From Paramecium tetraurelia (lineage: Eukaryota > Ciliophora > Oligohymenophorea > Peniculida > Parameciidae), in NCBI RefSeq assembly GCF_000165425.1, contig NW_001798990.1, forward strand, positions 63,796 through 127,795: a DNA stretch of 64,000 nucleotides, read 5' to 3'. Numbering within the stretch: the stretch's first letter is position 1; each line of letters starts with the position of its first letter. The translations under genes and the position numbers were made by a program. The notes below the pieces were generated by a model. It was not told the DNA's origin. It was given only the letters and a program-made list of their open reading frames with translations, and did not search any database. Positions 12,051-25,823 of this stretch are shown here, in pieces.

Positions 12051-13600
12051 AATAATTTTGGTTGTTGATTAACACACGTCGAGGACCTCCTCAAAATCAA
12101 GAACTTTCAATTTTTCAGGAAATTCTAAATAACCTTACATACCAATTTAATGCTCTCCATAATCTGCCATGTTTCGTTACAAATTCGTTCCCACCTTACT
12201 ATCTGTAAAAATTATTTTTTAGTTAATATAATATTGAGAAGAAGTATTCATTACTGCTAGCTTAATTAATATCTAATATCTTCTCTTTTGGTGTTTATTA
12301 AGATGCATTAATTAAAAGCATGAAAAGATTTGACATCTATTTTAATTTCAAAATATCAATTATGAATTTTAAATATAAATCTAAATCTCAAAATAAATAA
12401 TTTTGGATTAATTCATTAATTAAGGAGAAGAATGTCTGTTTCAATATAAGAGACCAATTCAGTAGTGGATCAGAAGATTCTACATACTATTAAACAATAA
12501 TTAGAGCATATTCTTCCAATAAGTGGATGTGCAGCATTTAAAACAAAATTTTATTTTATATAAAAATATAAAAAAATAATTTATGCCATAGGGAAAGATT
12601 TACCATAAAAAGTTTGTCGTAAAATAGGCCAAAAGTTCATACAAAAAAAATAAATAAATATTAGTTTATTTTGGATAAGGATTATTTCTATTTTAGGGTT
12701 TAAAAACATACATTGATGCATATATTATAAAGAAGAACTCAATTAGTAAATGCCTATTTATAGTGAATAAATAAATAAATGTTGACAGTTTTTAATATGA
12801 AATTGGTGTGATAGGTAATAGTTTGGCGTAGAATATAAAAAGTTTAAAAGTAAAATTGAAAATTTAAATAAAAATTGAATTAGAAATAAACTACTTTAAA
12901 ATTTGTAACATTTATAGAATGTCAAAATGGTTCTACTTTAGTTTCAACTGATGGAATACAATTAATGGATTAAGTAAGAAAGTGTCATCAACCAAGGTTT
13001 ATGAACCGTAAATGCAAATCTGTAGAGTATTACGTCTATATCAAGCATCTTTTATAATAATTATTCGACCTTATTAATCTTCCTAAAAAATGACAATATT
13101 TGGTTAGAATATTAGCAGTTCTTGTCAAAGTGATATAATAAACTGTAAATAATTGATAATGAAATTATCACTAAAATTAAAAAGTTCCATCACAAAAGAG
13201 CTTATATTGTAATAATTCCAATCTATTCTAACTCAATAATGAGGAATCTGAAGGATGTTTTATTTCTGATTTAAAAGTTTGAAATAGAAAAAAAAAATGA
13301 AATTCTTTTCTTGCTTAATTGAATGGGAAAATGTCGATGTTGGAACGAAAAATAATACTATGTTAATTTATGCCAAGTTTGGAATATATTAGGGAGAACA
13401 ATATTCATTAATTTTAATTTTTTTTATTGTTAACAGAAGATATCATCATATTAATAAATAAATGGCCCAAAGAAAAAAATCAATGGTTGTTTCAATCAAT
13501 GCTATAGATTTGAGATAACGGAGGATTCCTAAGACATTTCATATAATATCTATTATCTATATCATCTATTGAAGGTAGTAGAATATTAATTGCTATTGTA
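12051..13600 (+). pseudogene. Gene relics, including a saposin-B-like fragment
   Basis: Several protein-like stretches occur in different frames, separated by TGA codons. From the ATG at 12432 a run reads as the second half of a saposin-B-type domain: a Cys, then FIQKYKKIIYAIGKDLPQKV, then Cys and KIG. No signal peptide precedes it, and the other expected cysteines are missing. A second stretch near 12905-13100 contains CHQPRFMNRKCKSVEYY, and others follow to 13600. No model joins these with normal introns. They look like remnants of one or more genes. Confidence 0.3.
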
Positions 13601-13618
13601 AAACTATAATTATTTTTA

Positions 13619-14713
13619 ATGTTAAATTCCGTAAAACAAGATCTATTCTCTAATCAAGATATTAGTTAAGATCCTCCGTAAGACTAAAATTTAAGTCTTT
13701 CTGAACCAATATTTGAAGATTTAAAAGGTATTCTTTTAAAATATCAGATTTATAATGTGTTCATCCAGAACATTAAAAACCTGTTTAGATAGTTATACTT
13801 GATGTAAACCTATAATAAAAGGAAAGATTTTTATGTGAGATATGTTTAAGAGATTAAGATTTGAATAAAAAATCAATCGGAATATAGAGAGCATTTATAT
13901 AGACTTTATAACATTATTAACAGAAAAAGGAATTAAGAGAAGTAGTCCTTATGAAAAACATTAATTAACTTGAATAATTGATAAACAACTTCATATACCT
14001 TGAAAACGATAGTAAACTAAAATATGGACGAAATGATTGAAGCTTCAAGAAATTGGATTAAAAATTTGAAATCAATCAAATCATAATAATTTTAATTTTA
14101 TGATGAAATAGAATGTCTAATACATTCCAAATAGAATATGGAAATAGAATAAATAGCTCAAGAAATAAAAACATTGAATAAATCCTGGATTCCAAAGTTT
14201 CAAAAAAAATTAAAATTTTTTTCCTCCTTTTCCCCTTATCCTGATTGCAAAAATATATTGAACAATTTGACAGAGGATATAAAGAATTTAGGAAACTAAG
14301 TTGGTCCTAAAAAGTAAGAATAATAACGGGTAGGGATCGAACAGATTTCTCAGAATAAAGTCAAAAATTCATATGAAATCCCCAAAGATATTGTAGGGCC
14401 CCCATTGCTTCCTAAATCTTAAACCTGTTATGTTCCAACATATATAAATAATCCTACAGAAAAACCCACATATTATCATAATTAAAAACCTCAAAATTAT
14501 GAATAGAAACCTTATGTCTATTATCAATAGTATGAATAGAAACCTTAAGTTTAACCCTAAAAGATTCCATAAAATCCTACAGTCTAATCCTTAGGGTATC
14601 CATAGAATCCTTAAGTCTAATCTCTAGGGTATCCTCCTTCTAAACCTTAAGATTATAATAATTTACAATATTCAACTAAACCTAACAAATATTGGTGTGA
14701 GAAATTAATATGA
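13619..14713 (+). CDS. Protein with P/Q/Y-rich C-terminal repeats (model uncertain)
   Basis: The ATG at 13619 opens a polar N-terminus. The frame meets a TGA at 13862. The frame from about 13880 to 14011 continues as a helical, charged segment, and a 31-nt intron at 14012-14042 (ending AAG) returns to the original frame. From there it is open to the TGA at 14711-14713. The C-terminal 110 residues are rich in Pro, Gln and Tyr, with near-repeated units around QNPTVQSLGYP. The layout of a helical body and a Pro-rich tail recalls ALIX/Bro1-type adaptors, but no diagnostic motif was found. The unresolved TGA leaves open whether the gene is intact. Confidence 0.4.
14540..14640 (+). repeat. Short tandem repeats within a P/Q-rich coding tail
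   Basis: Units of about 31 bp built on AATCCT...AGTCTAATC...AGGGTATCC recur at about 14572 and 14603. Shorter GAATAGAAACCTTA-type units lie just upstream. Codon for codon they encode PQNPTVQSLGY-like repeats in the preceding entry. Confidence 0.6.
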
Positions 14714-14719
14714 TTTCAT

Positions 14720-15480
14720 TTCAAAAATAGTTTTTTTTATTACTTAGTTTTTTATTAGTGCATTTTTCGACCTTTAATATATACCTTTCTATTTTAAATT
14801 TAATTCTTCCACTGGTAACTATGATTGAAGTGTCCATACTTTTCCAAAATGATTTTATCATAAATACTAATTCATTTAAATGAAATAAAAATTGTTTAGC
14901 TGATTTCAATTTTAAAACTCTTCTTCACTTTTATAAATCCTCATCTGAAAAATAGAAAATGTCCTTGTTCAAATTGATTATCCTTAAATCGACAATTTTA
15001 CATATTCCACTCTTTAAACTTTGCTGTATATATTGAAACCTAACATCTAAACCTTTAAAAGAAATTTAATAGAATAATACCATTTTTATTTAGAGTCTTA
15101 ATATATTGAGTGGTATTCAGCAACTTTTCAAAAAGTCTTCAACTTTTTAGAATCTAGAGGATTGAAAATGATTATGATTTTGCTTTGGCTTTATGATGTT
15201 AGATCATGAATATATTGAAATATTTTTGTTTAAGGTTGATTTCGAATATGGATTGAATGCAAACAATTTAATTCATCATCTGTTAGCGCATTTTGATAAA
15301 CTTTTTTAGACTTGAGTTGATTATAATTAAACTTTCTAAAATGTAAAATAATCATCCTTACAAATTTCATTTTTGAAATTATTATAGAAATTTCAATTGT
15401 TTATTTTTCTAATAACTACAAATTTACAATATTCTAGCAAATATCATAAGTGTTTAAAACCCACTTCCTTCTCTTTTTAG
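14720..15480 (-). pseudogene. Possible relic of an unknown gene
   Basis: The minus strand carries protein-like text in alternating frames. An ATG at about 15376 is followed by TDDELNCLHSIHIRNQP and a run that stops at a TGA near 15135. More segments (such as SGICKIVDLRIINL near 14990) follow down to 14720, again broken by TGA. Frames can be linked only by assuming frameshifts. No family was recognised. It may be a decayed gene just downstream of the cyclin. Confidence 0.25.
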
Positions 15481-15679
15481 ATAAAATAATCAATACTAAA
15501 TTTATAATAAAATCTCTCAAAATAGTCAAAAGTATGGTTATCAAAAAATACTACTAATCATTAAAGTAATACCTTTTCATAAAATTATTTATTGAAAGTA
15601 AGGAGAAGATCTAGTTATTAATATTAATAATTTATTCTATTTAAAAATAAACTATAAATTACTAAAATTAATTAAATAA

Positions 15680-16741
15680 TCAATATTTGAAATCTGTCTA
15701 TGATAAGAATTCGGATTGTGTTTATGTCAAATCATTTTGGCATAGTCTATAAATATATTTTAGAGCTATTTCTGTATTAACAATATTTTATTCAATTTAA
15801 ATTGACATCAAAATTTTAGTCAAATCATCAAGCTATCTAAATTTCAATAATTCCATCCTTTTTATTGTATAATAAATGCAACAATAAGCAATAGTGCTTT
15901 AATAAAATATTGTTGTGTCATAATATTATGTGACATATCTTAATAGATTTAGAGTGCATTTATATATAGCTGATATTTTCATTTTCATCAAGGAATTCTT
16001 AACAATGTTTGAACTCATTAGTTAGAAGTATCGAAACTCCAAGTCCCGCATGATGTAATCAAAGTTCTTAAAGTAGTTTGGTATTTCTATTTGGTATTAT
16101 AGGGTTTGTAAGATTTGAAATTGACATTTTGCAAGCTAATCTTCAGTCATAATTTCACCACTTATTTGTACAAGTTATGAGGCAGTCAAACAATATATAT
16201 CTTTTTGCTTAGAGGCCAAACTTAAACAACTTATCCCAATGCTTAAGAGTTCTTAATTGCTGAGACTGTAGGGATACTGCTGAAGGAATTTATCAAAAAT
16301 TGAAATGGCTAAAAAATAAGTCTCATTTGATGTGCTTTCAAATGAGCCCAAAACTTAGCCTATCCAACATATTATTTTATTTCTTCCAAACTCACAAATT
16401 GAATGATGTTTGAGAGATTCTTAGGTCTATGAGAATTAAGATTGTATTCATACATTAATGTGATCCAATTTGAGTGGATAAGACAAATGAAGATGATAAT
16501 TTTGGAACCATTACATTTATTCATTTTTAGAGTATTACAATGGATTACAATCGATTTGATACATGATTTCCAATTCAAAATCATCTAGGCAGATCCACTC
16601 GAATTTAAAGTTATGTATATCCATGTAATTCACAGACGGTTTTTTCTTGGGACTAGCGGGAATAGTTTTCTGAGAAACTTAAGACTTAGTCTTCAGATTA
16701 TGAGATGAATTTTCAAGGTTTGTAATGTCAGAGAATTACAT
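15680..16741 (-). CDS. Cyclin
   Basis: About 344 residues, with one 27-nt intron at 16427-16453. A cyclin box lies at roughly residues 85-190: GRNKIICWIGQVLGSF, then ETYFLAISIFDKFL, then LSIGISCLSLASKQKD and EFQ/QILQTL-type helices. These patterns mark A/B-type or Y-like cyclins that bind and activate a cyclin-dependent kinase. A second cyclin fold may follow from about residue 210. The N-terminus is Ser/Lys-rich and shows no clear destruction box. The start at 16741 lies only 28 bp downstream of the ankyrin gene's stop. The exact cyclin class cannot be given. Confidence 0.85.
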
Positions 16742-16769
16742 GTTAATTAAATTAAATTATAAAATTACT

Positions 16770-17760
16770 TCATAATTATAATTTCCCTTTCTTTTTACCA
16801 TTAATTAACTCGTAGATTTCATCATTATAATATATTTCTAATAATTATTATATTGATTTCTTCTTCCTAGTTAACACACCCATATCAGCTCCATTTTATT
16901 AAAACAACTTAAATAATAGTGGATTCTTATATTTGATGGCTAAATGAATAGGGTAGTACCCTTTATGATTTGGACTGTTCAGAATGTTTTGAGTTATTTC
17001 CTTTTGTTTGAATAAAGATTGCAGTTCCCCAAGATCCCCCTCATCAATCAATTAAAAAAAATACTTTTAGAAGTCACTTAGTTTTGATTCCTTATATCTT
17101 TCCCTTAATTCTTACAAAGTTAATTCAGAGTCATGCAATCTTTAATTGACTACTTTTTAATTAATTTATTAGCCATCCCTTAAATTAGCTTAACTTGGTT
17201 ATCGCTTAATGGCAGGAAAGTAAATAAATTATTATTAGGGTTATTTAGATTTTTAATTGGTCCTTTAAAGATCTGATATGGATGGATCTACAAGATAGGT
17301 CCCATTAAAGACTTTGCAGGTATTCAATTTAGATTTGAGCACGATTTTGCTATTTTCATAATTTTATTCTATACAGATGATCTTCCAATTAATTGAGTTC
17401 TTGATCTTCGTGTGAATAATCGGGTTTTTTGAAATAGAGTGGTAATCCATTAGATTTAACTTTTGGTCTAAACTAAAGGGTATTAGATATTGAAAATACT
17501 TTGGACAATATCTTGCCTGCATCACCTTCTAATTTTTAGTTTTTGGCACTTAGAGATTTTTGCAGTACATCAAGTTCTTCATTGTTCAATTAACTTACAT
17601 TTAGTAAATTCATTGAAACAATCCTTTGATCGATATTGCCACTTTTTAGATATTCCTGCAAGGCTTTTTTGTGTATTTAATACATGAGGTTCTCTCCCAC
17701 ATGCAACTTATTTTTAATTTAAGGAAGTGATGATGAGGATTATAGAGATGAATTACTCAT
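16770..17760 (-). CDS. Protein with C-terminal ankyrin-like repeats
   Basis: About 321 residues, with one 25-nt intron at 17350-17374. The start at 17760 opens a Ser-rich N-terminus. The middle is polar, helical and Gln/Asn-rich. The last 90 residues read as ankyrin-type helices, DEGDLGELQSLFKQKE then HKGYYPIHLAIKYKNP and LFQQNGADMGV, so one to two repeats are visible. Ankyrin repeats mediate protein contacts, and the partner is unknown. It sits between copine and cyclin genes on the same strand with gaps of 38 and 28 bp. This looks like ordinary ciliate compactness rather than an operon. Confidence 0.75.
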
Positions 17761-17798
17761 TATTGTTTATATTAATGTTTATAATGATACATTTTTGA

Positions 17799-19440
<1,642 letters not shown>

Positions 19441-19743
19441 CAATTATTTATTTTATAATTATCAAATCAATATACTATGACCATTATTGATATAGAAGGG
19501 CATCTAAATCAATGTGAGTGATATAGTAAACTACTAATTTATAGATTTCCTTAAAGGTTTCAATAATTATCTCAAAACTAAATGTTTTTTAATTGGTATT
19601 TTAAAAAATAGAATAAACCAATATTTTAAACTATTTATCATTTTAGACAACACGATCCAGAATTAAATTTTAACATATAGATCGTATTAACAATTAGAGT
19701 CAGAAAATAAATATGATATAACAATAATATCTTATTATTTTCA
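19441..19743. other. Intergenic region
   Basis: AT-rich spacer of about 300 bp between two minus-strand genes. It presumably holds the copine promoter. No motif was recognised. Confidence 0.5.
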
Positions 19744-20508
19744 TCATTTTTTAATTGAATTCCATGATTGAGGGTGAAACTCTTTGGGTAATTTAAGGAG
19801 AGGCTTTTAAAAGTTGGTTTTAATGGATGATTTCTAATGAGTAGCATTTGTTATTCTAGAAAATTAAGATTTAATTTTGGCATCTCGATCCTCCTCTGAC
19901 AACTTTCCAAAGCTCCAATTTTGGTCAATTCTTGTCACTTTAGGTTAATTTAATTTTGAATTCGAGGGAACTTGAATTTCATTTGTTTGAGGAGTGGTTA
20001 TTAATGGGAATCGAGTAGAAGGAGAATAGAGTTCAGCAGATTTAGGAGGTTGCTATGGAATATTATTTGATTTTGAGGGTGACTTAGTATGCAAGAGTTT
20101 GGCTATAAGATTTGTCTTCCTCTTGTTTTCTTCAATTAAAGTCTTATTTTTAAATTCAAGATAATGAATCACTTCCACTTATTCTTTTGGAGACATCATT
20201 CTAGGACTAGAAATAAGAGTAGAATTAGTATAAGATTTCTTTAACTTTGCACCCTACTCTCTGCTTGTATCAGGGATTCCTCTCTTGGGTTTATTTTCTT
20301 GCATTGCATATTTTGTTAATTTATTTGGATTCATAAATTTAGTAAAAGAGTATTCTATAATAGTCGATTGGAATCTGCTCTCCCAAGATGTCTAATCATC
20401 ATGAATTAGTTCTTGAATTTGACTGGCCTTTAAAGAATCTGAGGGAAGCAATGAGGTCAGTTTCTTTGCGGATGTTGGTTGTGTGGAGATTTTTGGTTTC
20501 GTCTTCAT
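19744..20508 (-). CDS. Ser/Lys/Pro-rich protein of unknown function
   Basis: A single-exon gene of 254 residues. It is basic and low in complexity, with many Ser, Thr, Pro and Lys residues (for example STQPTSAKKLTSLLPSD at the N-terminus). A short helical segment near residues 110-145 contains EVIHYLEFKNKTLIEENKRK, which could form a brief coiled coil. No enzyme motif, signal peptide or membrane segment is visible. The composition suits an unstructured cytoskeleton-associated protein, but that is only a guess. Confidence 0.7.
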
Positions 20509-20716
20509 TATCAAATATAAAAATTTTATTGAAATTAATACAAATCTAGACTCAATCCCTTGCATGTTGATGTTTATTCAATTACAATTAACTACTGACC
20601 ATATCAATAAGAGTAGCTAAATGGATAGATGATTAAATAATATTATCAATACTGAATTATTTTGATCTATTTTGTATTATACAAAGTAATTTAGTTATAA
20701 ATAATAAAAACAAAAA

Positions 20717-22431
20717 TCATTGACTGAATTAGATTTGTTCTTCATATTGAGTTGATTTCTGACTGTTTTGTGAATGAAAGTGAACATAAACATATTTGGA
20801 CATAGAGATAGATTCACTTTTACTATACGATTTGATTTCAGTAAAAAGTGAATTTGCAGATTCTACTTCTTGAATTCCTTCGCTTTCAGATTCTGTAGAT
20901 GATTTGCTACTATCCATTTAAATGAATTTCTCTGATTTTATTTTAGGGAAGTACTATTTCTTCACCTGTTTATAGAACTTCTTAAAGTTCACATCAGAAC
21001 TATCAAATAATAACCCATAAAGTGAAAACAAATCTACTAATTTCATCAATCCAATTTGAGTCCTTAGATTTTTTAAGAACACCTTGTATTTAAATGTTTT
21101 CTGAATCGCTTTGGATATGCATTTATAGAGGAAATGCAATTATTGATTTTGGTTGATTTATGAAATCTCCCCATAATACACAATAAAAGCTACTATCTTA
21201 TTGGATTCATAGACAGATTGTATTTCCACACTGCAGTAGATACGGGATTATTCACTGTTCTTGATTCCCTGTCTCAACTATGATATCATTTCATGATACT
21301 CTAATTTGGGAGACAGGATTAAGATTAGATCGTGTGCCAAAGTCAGGTACTCTTAAATTATACTGAATATTGGAACGTCGTGCAAGAATAGCAAATCTAA
21401 AAACATACATAGCTTATTTTACTCACAATGGCAGTGTCTTATTTAACTCTGATATCAGAATTAGCTACAAAGTGTATCTTGTTATGACAATTCAAAATAT
21501 CTATTCCCTTATCGATGATTGGCCTGTAGACTTGAGTTTCTTCAATGAAATATACTTGCTGACTAGAGGAAAGGTGTTTAAACAAAAAGCTTCCAGTCGG
21601 ATCATGAACAATCAATAGTTTATCATTCTTGATTCTCCTATAAGTCAACTCAGTTATGATATTGGGCACAAGCTATTTCACAAACTTGACTTCCTGTTGA
21701 GGAGTAATCTATTATCTATACATGGAATTTGAGTACTTCAAAATAAAATTTTATATCATAGAGAATCCTCATAATAAACGCTGTAAACGTATCTTTCAAT
21801 TTAACGATCGATTATTAATTAACATTGCTTAATTTAACTAACAATCCATCTCCTTAGTGCATTAACACAGATTCTTCAGAATTAGTTTTTGATTCCTTCG
21901 CTTAATTATTTAATATGCTACCTCCAATTTTTAGCAAGGTGAATATACATTAACTTCAAATAATTATGACTTTTCTTAGTAATTCTTATCGTACTCACAT
22001 AAAAAATCTGTGTATTCTTGACTGACTCTATTGGAGTCTTAAGCATTAAACAAACTATTTAGACTTCCATACTTCTCTAATCTCATATTCGATTAAAGTG
22101 AAGTTCCATGTGAATTTTATACACGTTCCTATTCATTTTTTTCATTTCTTATACCACAAAGACAGAACATATAATAATTTTTATTTTTTAATAACAGAAT
22201 ATGAATGGTATTGAATAATCTTGCCATGCACAATTAATGAATATAATCCTTCATTTTTAACATAAAGCCAAAATTTATGATGCTTTAATTTCCATCATGG
22301 ATTCCCTTTAATTAATAAATATTATAAGATTTAATTTAACCATCCCAAGTCGTTGTATTCTGTCTTCTGTCTTGTGAGAGAATTGATTGGCTTATTTCAT
22401 CCGAGAGAATTAGAAGCTGAGTGTAAGACAT
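20717..22431 (-). CDS. Unrecognised protein, acidic Ser-rich C-terminus
   Basis: About 544 residues using three introns (21709-21736, 28 nt; 21397-21422, 26 nt; 21896-21921, 26 nt ending AAG). These give an unbroken frame from the ATG at 22431 to the TGA at 20717-20719. The N-terminus reads MSYTQLLILSDEISQSIL. The middle (about residues 200-420) has alternating hydrophobic strands and helices, as in IITELTYRRIKNDKLLIV and LTLAHDLILILSPKLEY, which suggests an alpha/beta regulatory fold such as a GAF-like module. That is weak inference. The tail is acidic and Ser-rich (SSKSSTESESEG). No catalytic motif was found. Confidence 0.65.
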
Positions 22432-23663
22432 CTAAAAGGAAAATATAAAAATTTACTTATAAAATCATTTTGTCAATTTCAGCCTTACAATAGAAGATTT
22501 CTATAAGATTTTTAATTGTGGAGAATGGTTTAATTAATTAGTGTTAGATTTATATTTCTAATATTTATTATGACAATACTAAAATTTACATTTGATTTAA
22601 CATCCAACTTAGGATTAGATAACATTTATTAGAATAAAAGCAATGCCAAAGGAACAAAAATTTAATTCATTATATTATTAAAATTCCTAGTATATAAAAA
22701 TAACATATTCTGGAAGTAATTTAAATTTATCAAAAAATAATTGAAAATTATCAACATAAATTCAAAACACACCTGCTTAAGTATACTGAGGAATTTATAA
22801 AAGGGTTAACTAATAAGGAAGGATGTATTTAAACAGGTATCTTCAAACATTTTCTATATAATTTAAGAGAAATTTATAGTAAATACTAAAGTATAATATC
22901 AATTATTGATCCTTTTTCTTCAAATGCTATACTAATATAAGTTCTATAGATTTTTGAAAACAGTAGAATGACTAAATCATTTTGAAATTCGCAATTTTTT
23001 ATCTTTAGAAATCTCTAATAATATAGTATAAAATTATACAAGGGAGAATAATTATTATTGGAGTACTAATGTTATTTGAAGATACTATATAATTTGATTA
23101 TTACTTTATTTTAAATAATATGTTAGATATATCAGATTACTAATATTAAAATTTATTGAATCTTAGAGACCTAAATTGAAGGTAAAATATTATACTAGAA
23201 ATTATATTGCTGGAAGAAAACTTATTCTTTGAATTCCTATTCTATTAGTACTCATTAGTGAATGATAAAAAAGACAAAAGATGTTAATAATAATTGTTTC
23301 ATACAGTTTGCATTCATTCATTTTTAATAAGTACAAAACTAAAATTGTTAATTAAAATGATGATGCCGAAAAGGAGGGTGTATTTTGAAAGATCACACAA
23401 AATACTAAAATTCAATTGGAAGATACAGTGGAAGACTCTCTGGATTGAAATAAAAAGTGAAATTCAAATTTAAATATTTATGATTTTTTGATATCTATAT
23501 TTATTATGCTCAAATTTAGCTTTTTGTGTCTGATTTCTTGAGTGCCTTGAGCAGAATAAAGAATTAAAAACAGATTTGAATCATTGGGTCGATTAGGAAT
23601 AGGAATTAGTGATGTTATTAAAAAAATTTACTCTCGAAAAACAAAATTTAAAATCTTTTAAAT
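22432..23663. other. Intergenic region
   Basis: About 1.2 kb of AT-rich sequence between divergent genes. Short protein-like text occurs near 22640-22760 on the plus strand but is broken by TGA codons. The right end presumably carries the RPL8 promoter. No RNA gene was seen. Confidence 0.4.
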
Positions 23664-24516
23664 ATGGGCAAGAGAATTAGAGCATAGAGAAAAGGAAAGT
23701 CCAACAGTGTCTTCAAGGCTCATCAAAATTAAAGAATCGGATCTCCCTAATACAGACATCTTGATTACGCTGAGAGACACGGCTATGTAAGAGGTGTGAT
23801 TTCTGCTATTCGTCACGATCCAGGACGAGGAGCTCCACTTGCTGAGGTTGAATTCAACGATCCATACAAATACAAGAAGGTCACCAAACTCTTCATTGCT
23901 CCTGAAGGATCATACACTGGCTAATACATTTATTGCGGAGCAAAAGGTAACATTAATATTTTGAATCCTAGCTTAATTGGCAACAGGAAATGTTCTCCCC
24001 ATCGGATAAATCCCAGAGGGTACAGTAGTTTGCAATTTGGAGGAACACCCAGGAGACAAAGGAGCTTTGGGAAGAGCAACTGGTTGTTATGCCACCATTA
24101 TTGGTCATTCAGATGATGGAACAACCACAAGAGTTAGATTACCATCTGGTACCAGAAAAACACTCAGTGCTCTTTGCAGAGCTACAGTTGGTACTTTGTT
24201 TGAATTTATTTTAGGATTGATTGCTGGAGGAGGAAGAACTGAAAAGCCAATTCTCAAGGCAGGTAGACAATTCCATAAATACAGAAGACTTAGAAAATGC
24301 TGGCCAAAGGTTAGAGGTGTGGCAATGAATCCAGTCGACCATCCTCATGGTGGTGGTAACTAATAACATATTGGTCATCCATCAACTCTTTCCAGATATG
24401 CCCCACCAGGACAAAAGGTCGGTTTGGTTGCTGCCAGAAGATCAGGTCTTCTTAGAGGTGGTGCTTAACTCAAACAAATGGACGAAGATTTAGCAGCATA
24501 ATAAGCAAAAAAATGA
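23664..24516 (+). CDS. RPL8: 60S ribosomal protein L8 (uL2)
   Basis: 267 residues from three exons, with introns at 23947-23971 (25 nt) and 24191-24214 (24 nt). The sequence follows uL2 throughout: [17 protein letters not shown] at the start, then [41 protein letters not shown] and the near-invariant [14 protein letters not shown] before the C-terminus. uL2 lies at the peptidyl-transferase region of the large subunit and helps subunit joining. The His in the HPHGGG loop is present. Codon use is richer in G/C than in its neighbours, as expected for a highly expressed gene. The gene is intact. Confidence 0.97.
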
Positions 24517-25823
24517 GATTTATTATCTATAATAGTACAATAAAATTTAGGATTTAAAACAAATTTGATCCTCTATAATATTCATACTGGATCATAATCT
24601 AAGTTATATCTTTGAATACTATCTACAAGTCATTTAATTTGAGTGGTTATCAAATTGAGTGAAATTATGAGAGAAAATAATTTAGTAAAATAGATTACTT
24701 TGTATTATATATATATTTAAATTATAATTGTATGATTTAAATTAAATGGAGATTTAATATCCACTAGCTTCTAGCATTTCTTAACTAAGGTCTACCTATG
24801 TTGTTTTTAAATTCTAATCCTTGATGAAATATGCTAAATTAGATTTATTAAGTTTTAGTCGATTGTTTTGAATAAAGCAATTCTATTTGAAATAACATAA
24901 AATAGTATTTCCATAACCTTAGCTATTCCATAGGAACTTGATTTTAGAGAATCCTTAATCAAATGTTTCAAAAAATACAGATAAAAATTAATTAAGAAAA
25001 TACTATTCTAATAGATTTATTACCTTATAGATATAGTTATTTCAGTTTAAATAGAAAATGATTATAATCATTTGTATTGATGCAATTAATTGATATGGGG
25101 AGGAATAGAATAGCCAATAGAAAAAATTAAGGTTAATTCTTTCTTATATCAATTAATTAATATCTGTGTATAAAAAGGAGATTTGGGAGATACTTAGACA
25201 AGTGAAAATTGTTAAAAAAGATGTCCACTAATTATTTCTAGTGATTATAGAACTATTTTATAATCTCAAAATCTCTAGAAATTATGATCAAGGAACTGTA
25301 CTATAAAATATGAAAAACTCATCATAAGAGCTTGAAATATCATAGCACAAAGATGTACCGAATATTTTATTATTAATTATAATTATGTAATCTTTTAGTT
25401 ATTGAAGTTTAATTAATAATCAATTTCTTCAATTTGATAGTATACATTTGTAAGAATGATGGGAATGAAATAAGGGATTGTTTGATTGGATTAAAGTATA
25501 CCAAACATAGATAGATTAGAGATCAAAGAAATGGGCCCCTTTGTTTTTAGGATTAATAAATGATAGCATATACAATTCTATAGATTAAGCCTTGGTAATT
25601 ATTTAAATTTATCATAAAATTTCAGTTTGCTTCATATATTAAGACGTAATTTATTAATAAAGAATTATTCATAATAAGATCTTATTTCTATTACCAATCT
25701 TGATAATTGAGTTATATTAATTTCCAAAAAACATAAATTTTTTTATTCTGTATCAATTATCGAATGATACTTCAAAATAGCAGTGAATCATCCCTATTTA
25801 AATCAACCTAGTACCAGAATGAT
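24517..25823. other. Intergenic region
   Basis: About 1.3 kb of AT-rich sequence between two plus-strand genes. TGA codons are frequent in all frames and no gene or RNA was recognised. Confidence 0.45.

Noticed and set aside
12051-14713. A single intact Bro1/ALIX gene spanning the region
   Set aside because: Some segments and the Pro-rich tail recall ALIX, but no diagnostic Bro1 motif was seen and many TGA codons cannot be removed with normal introns.
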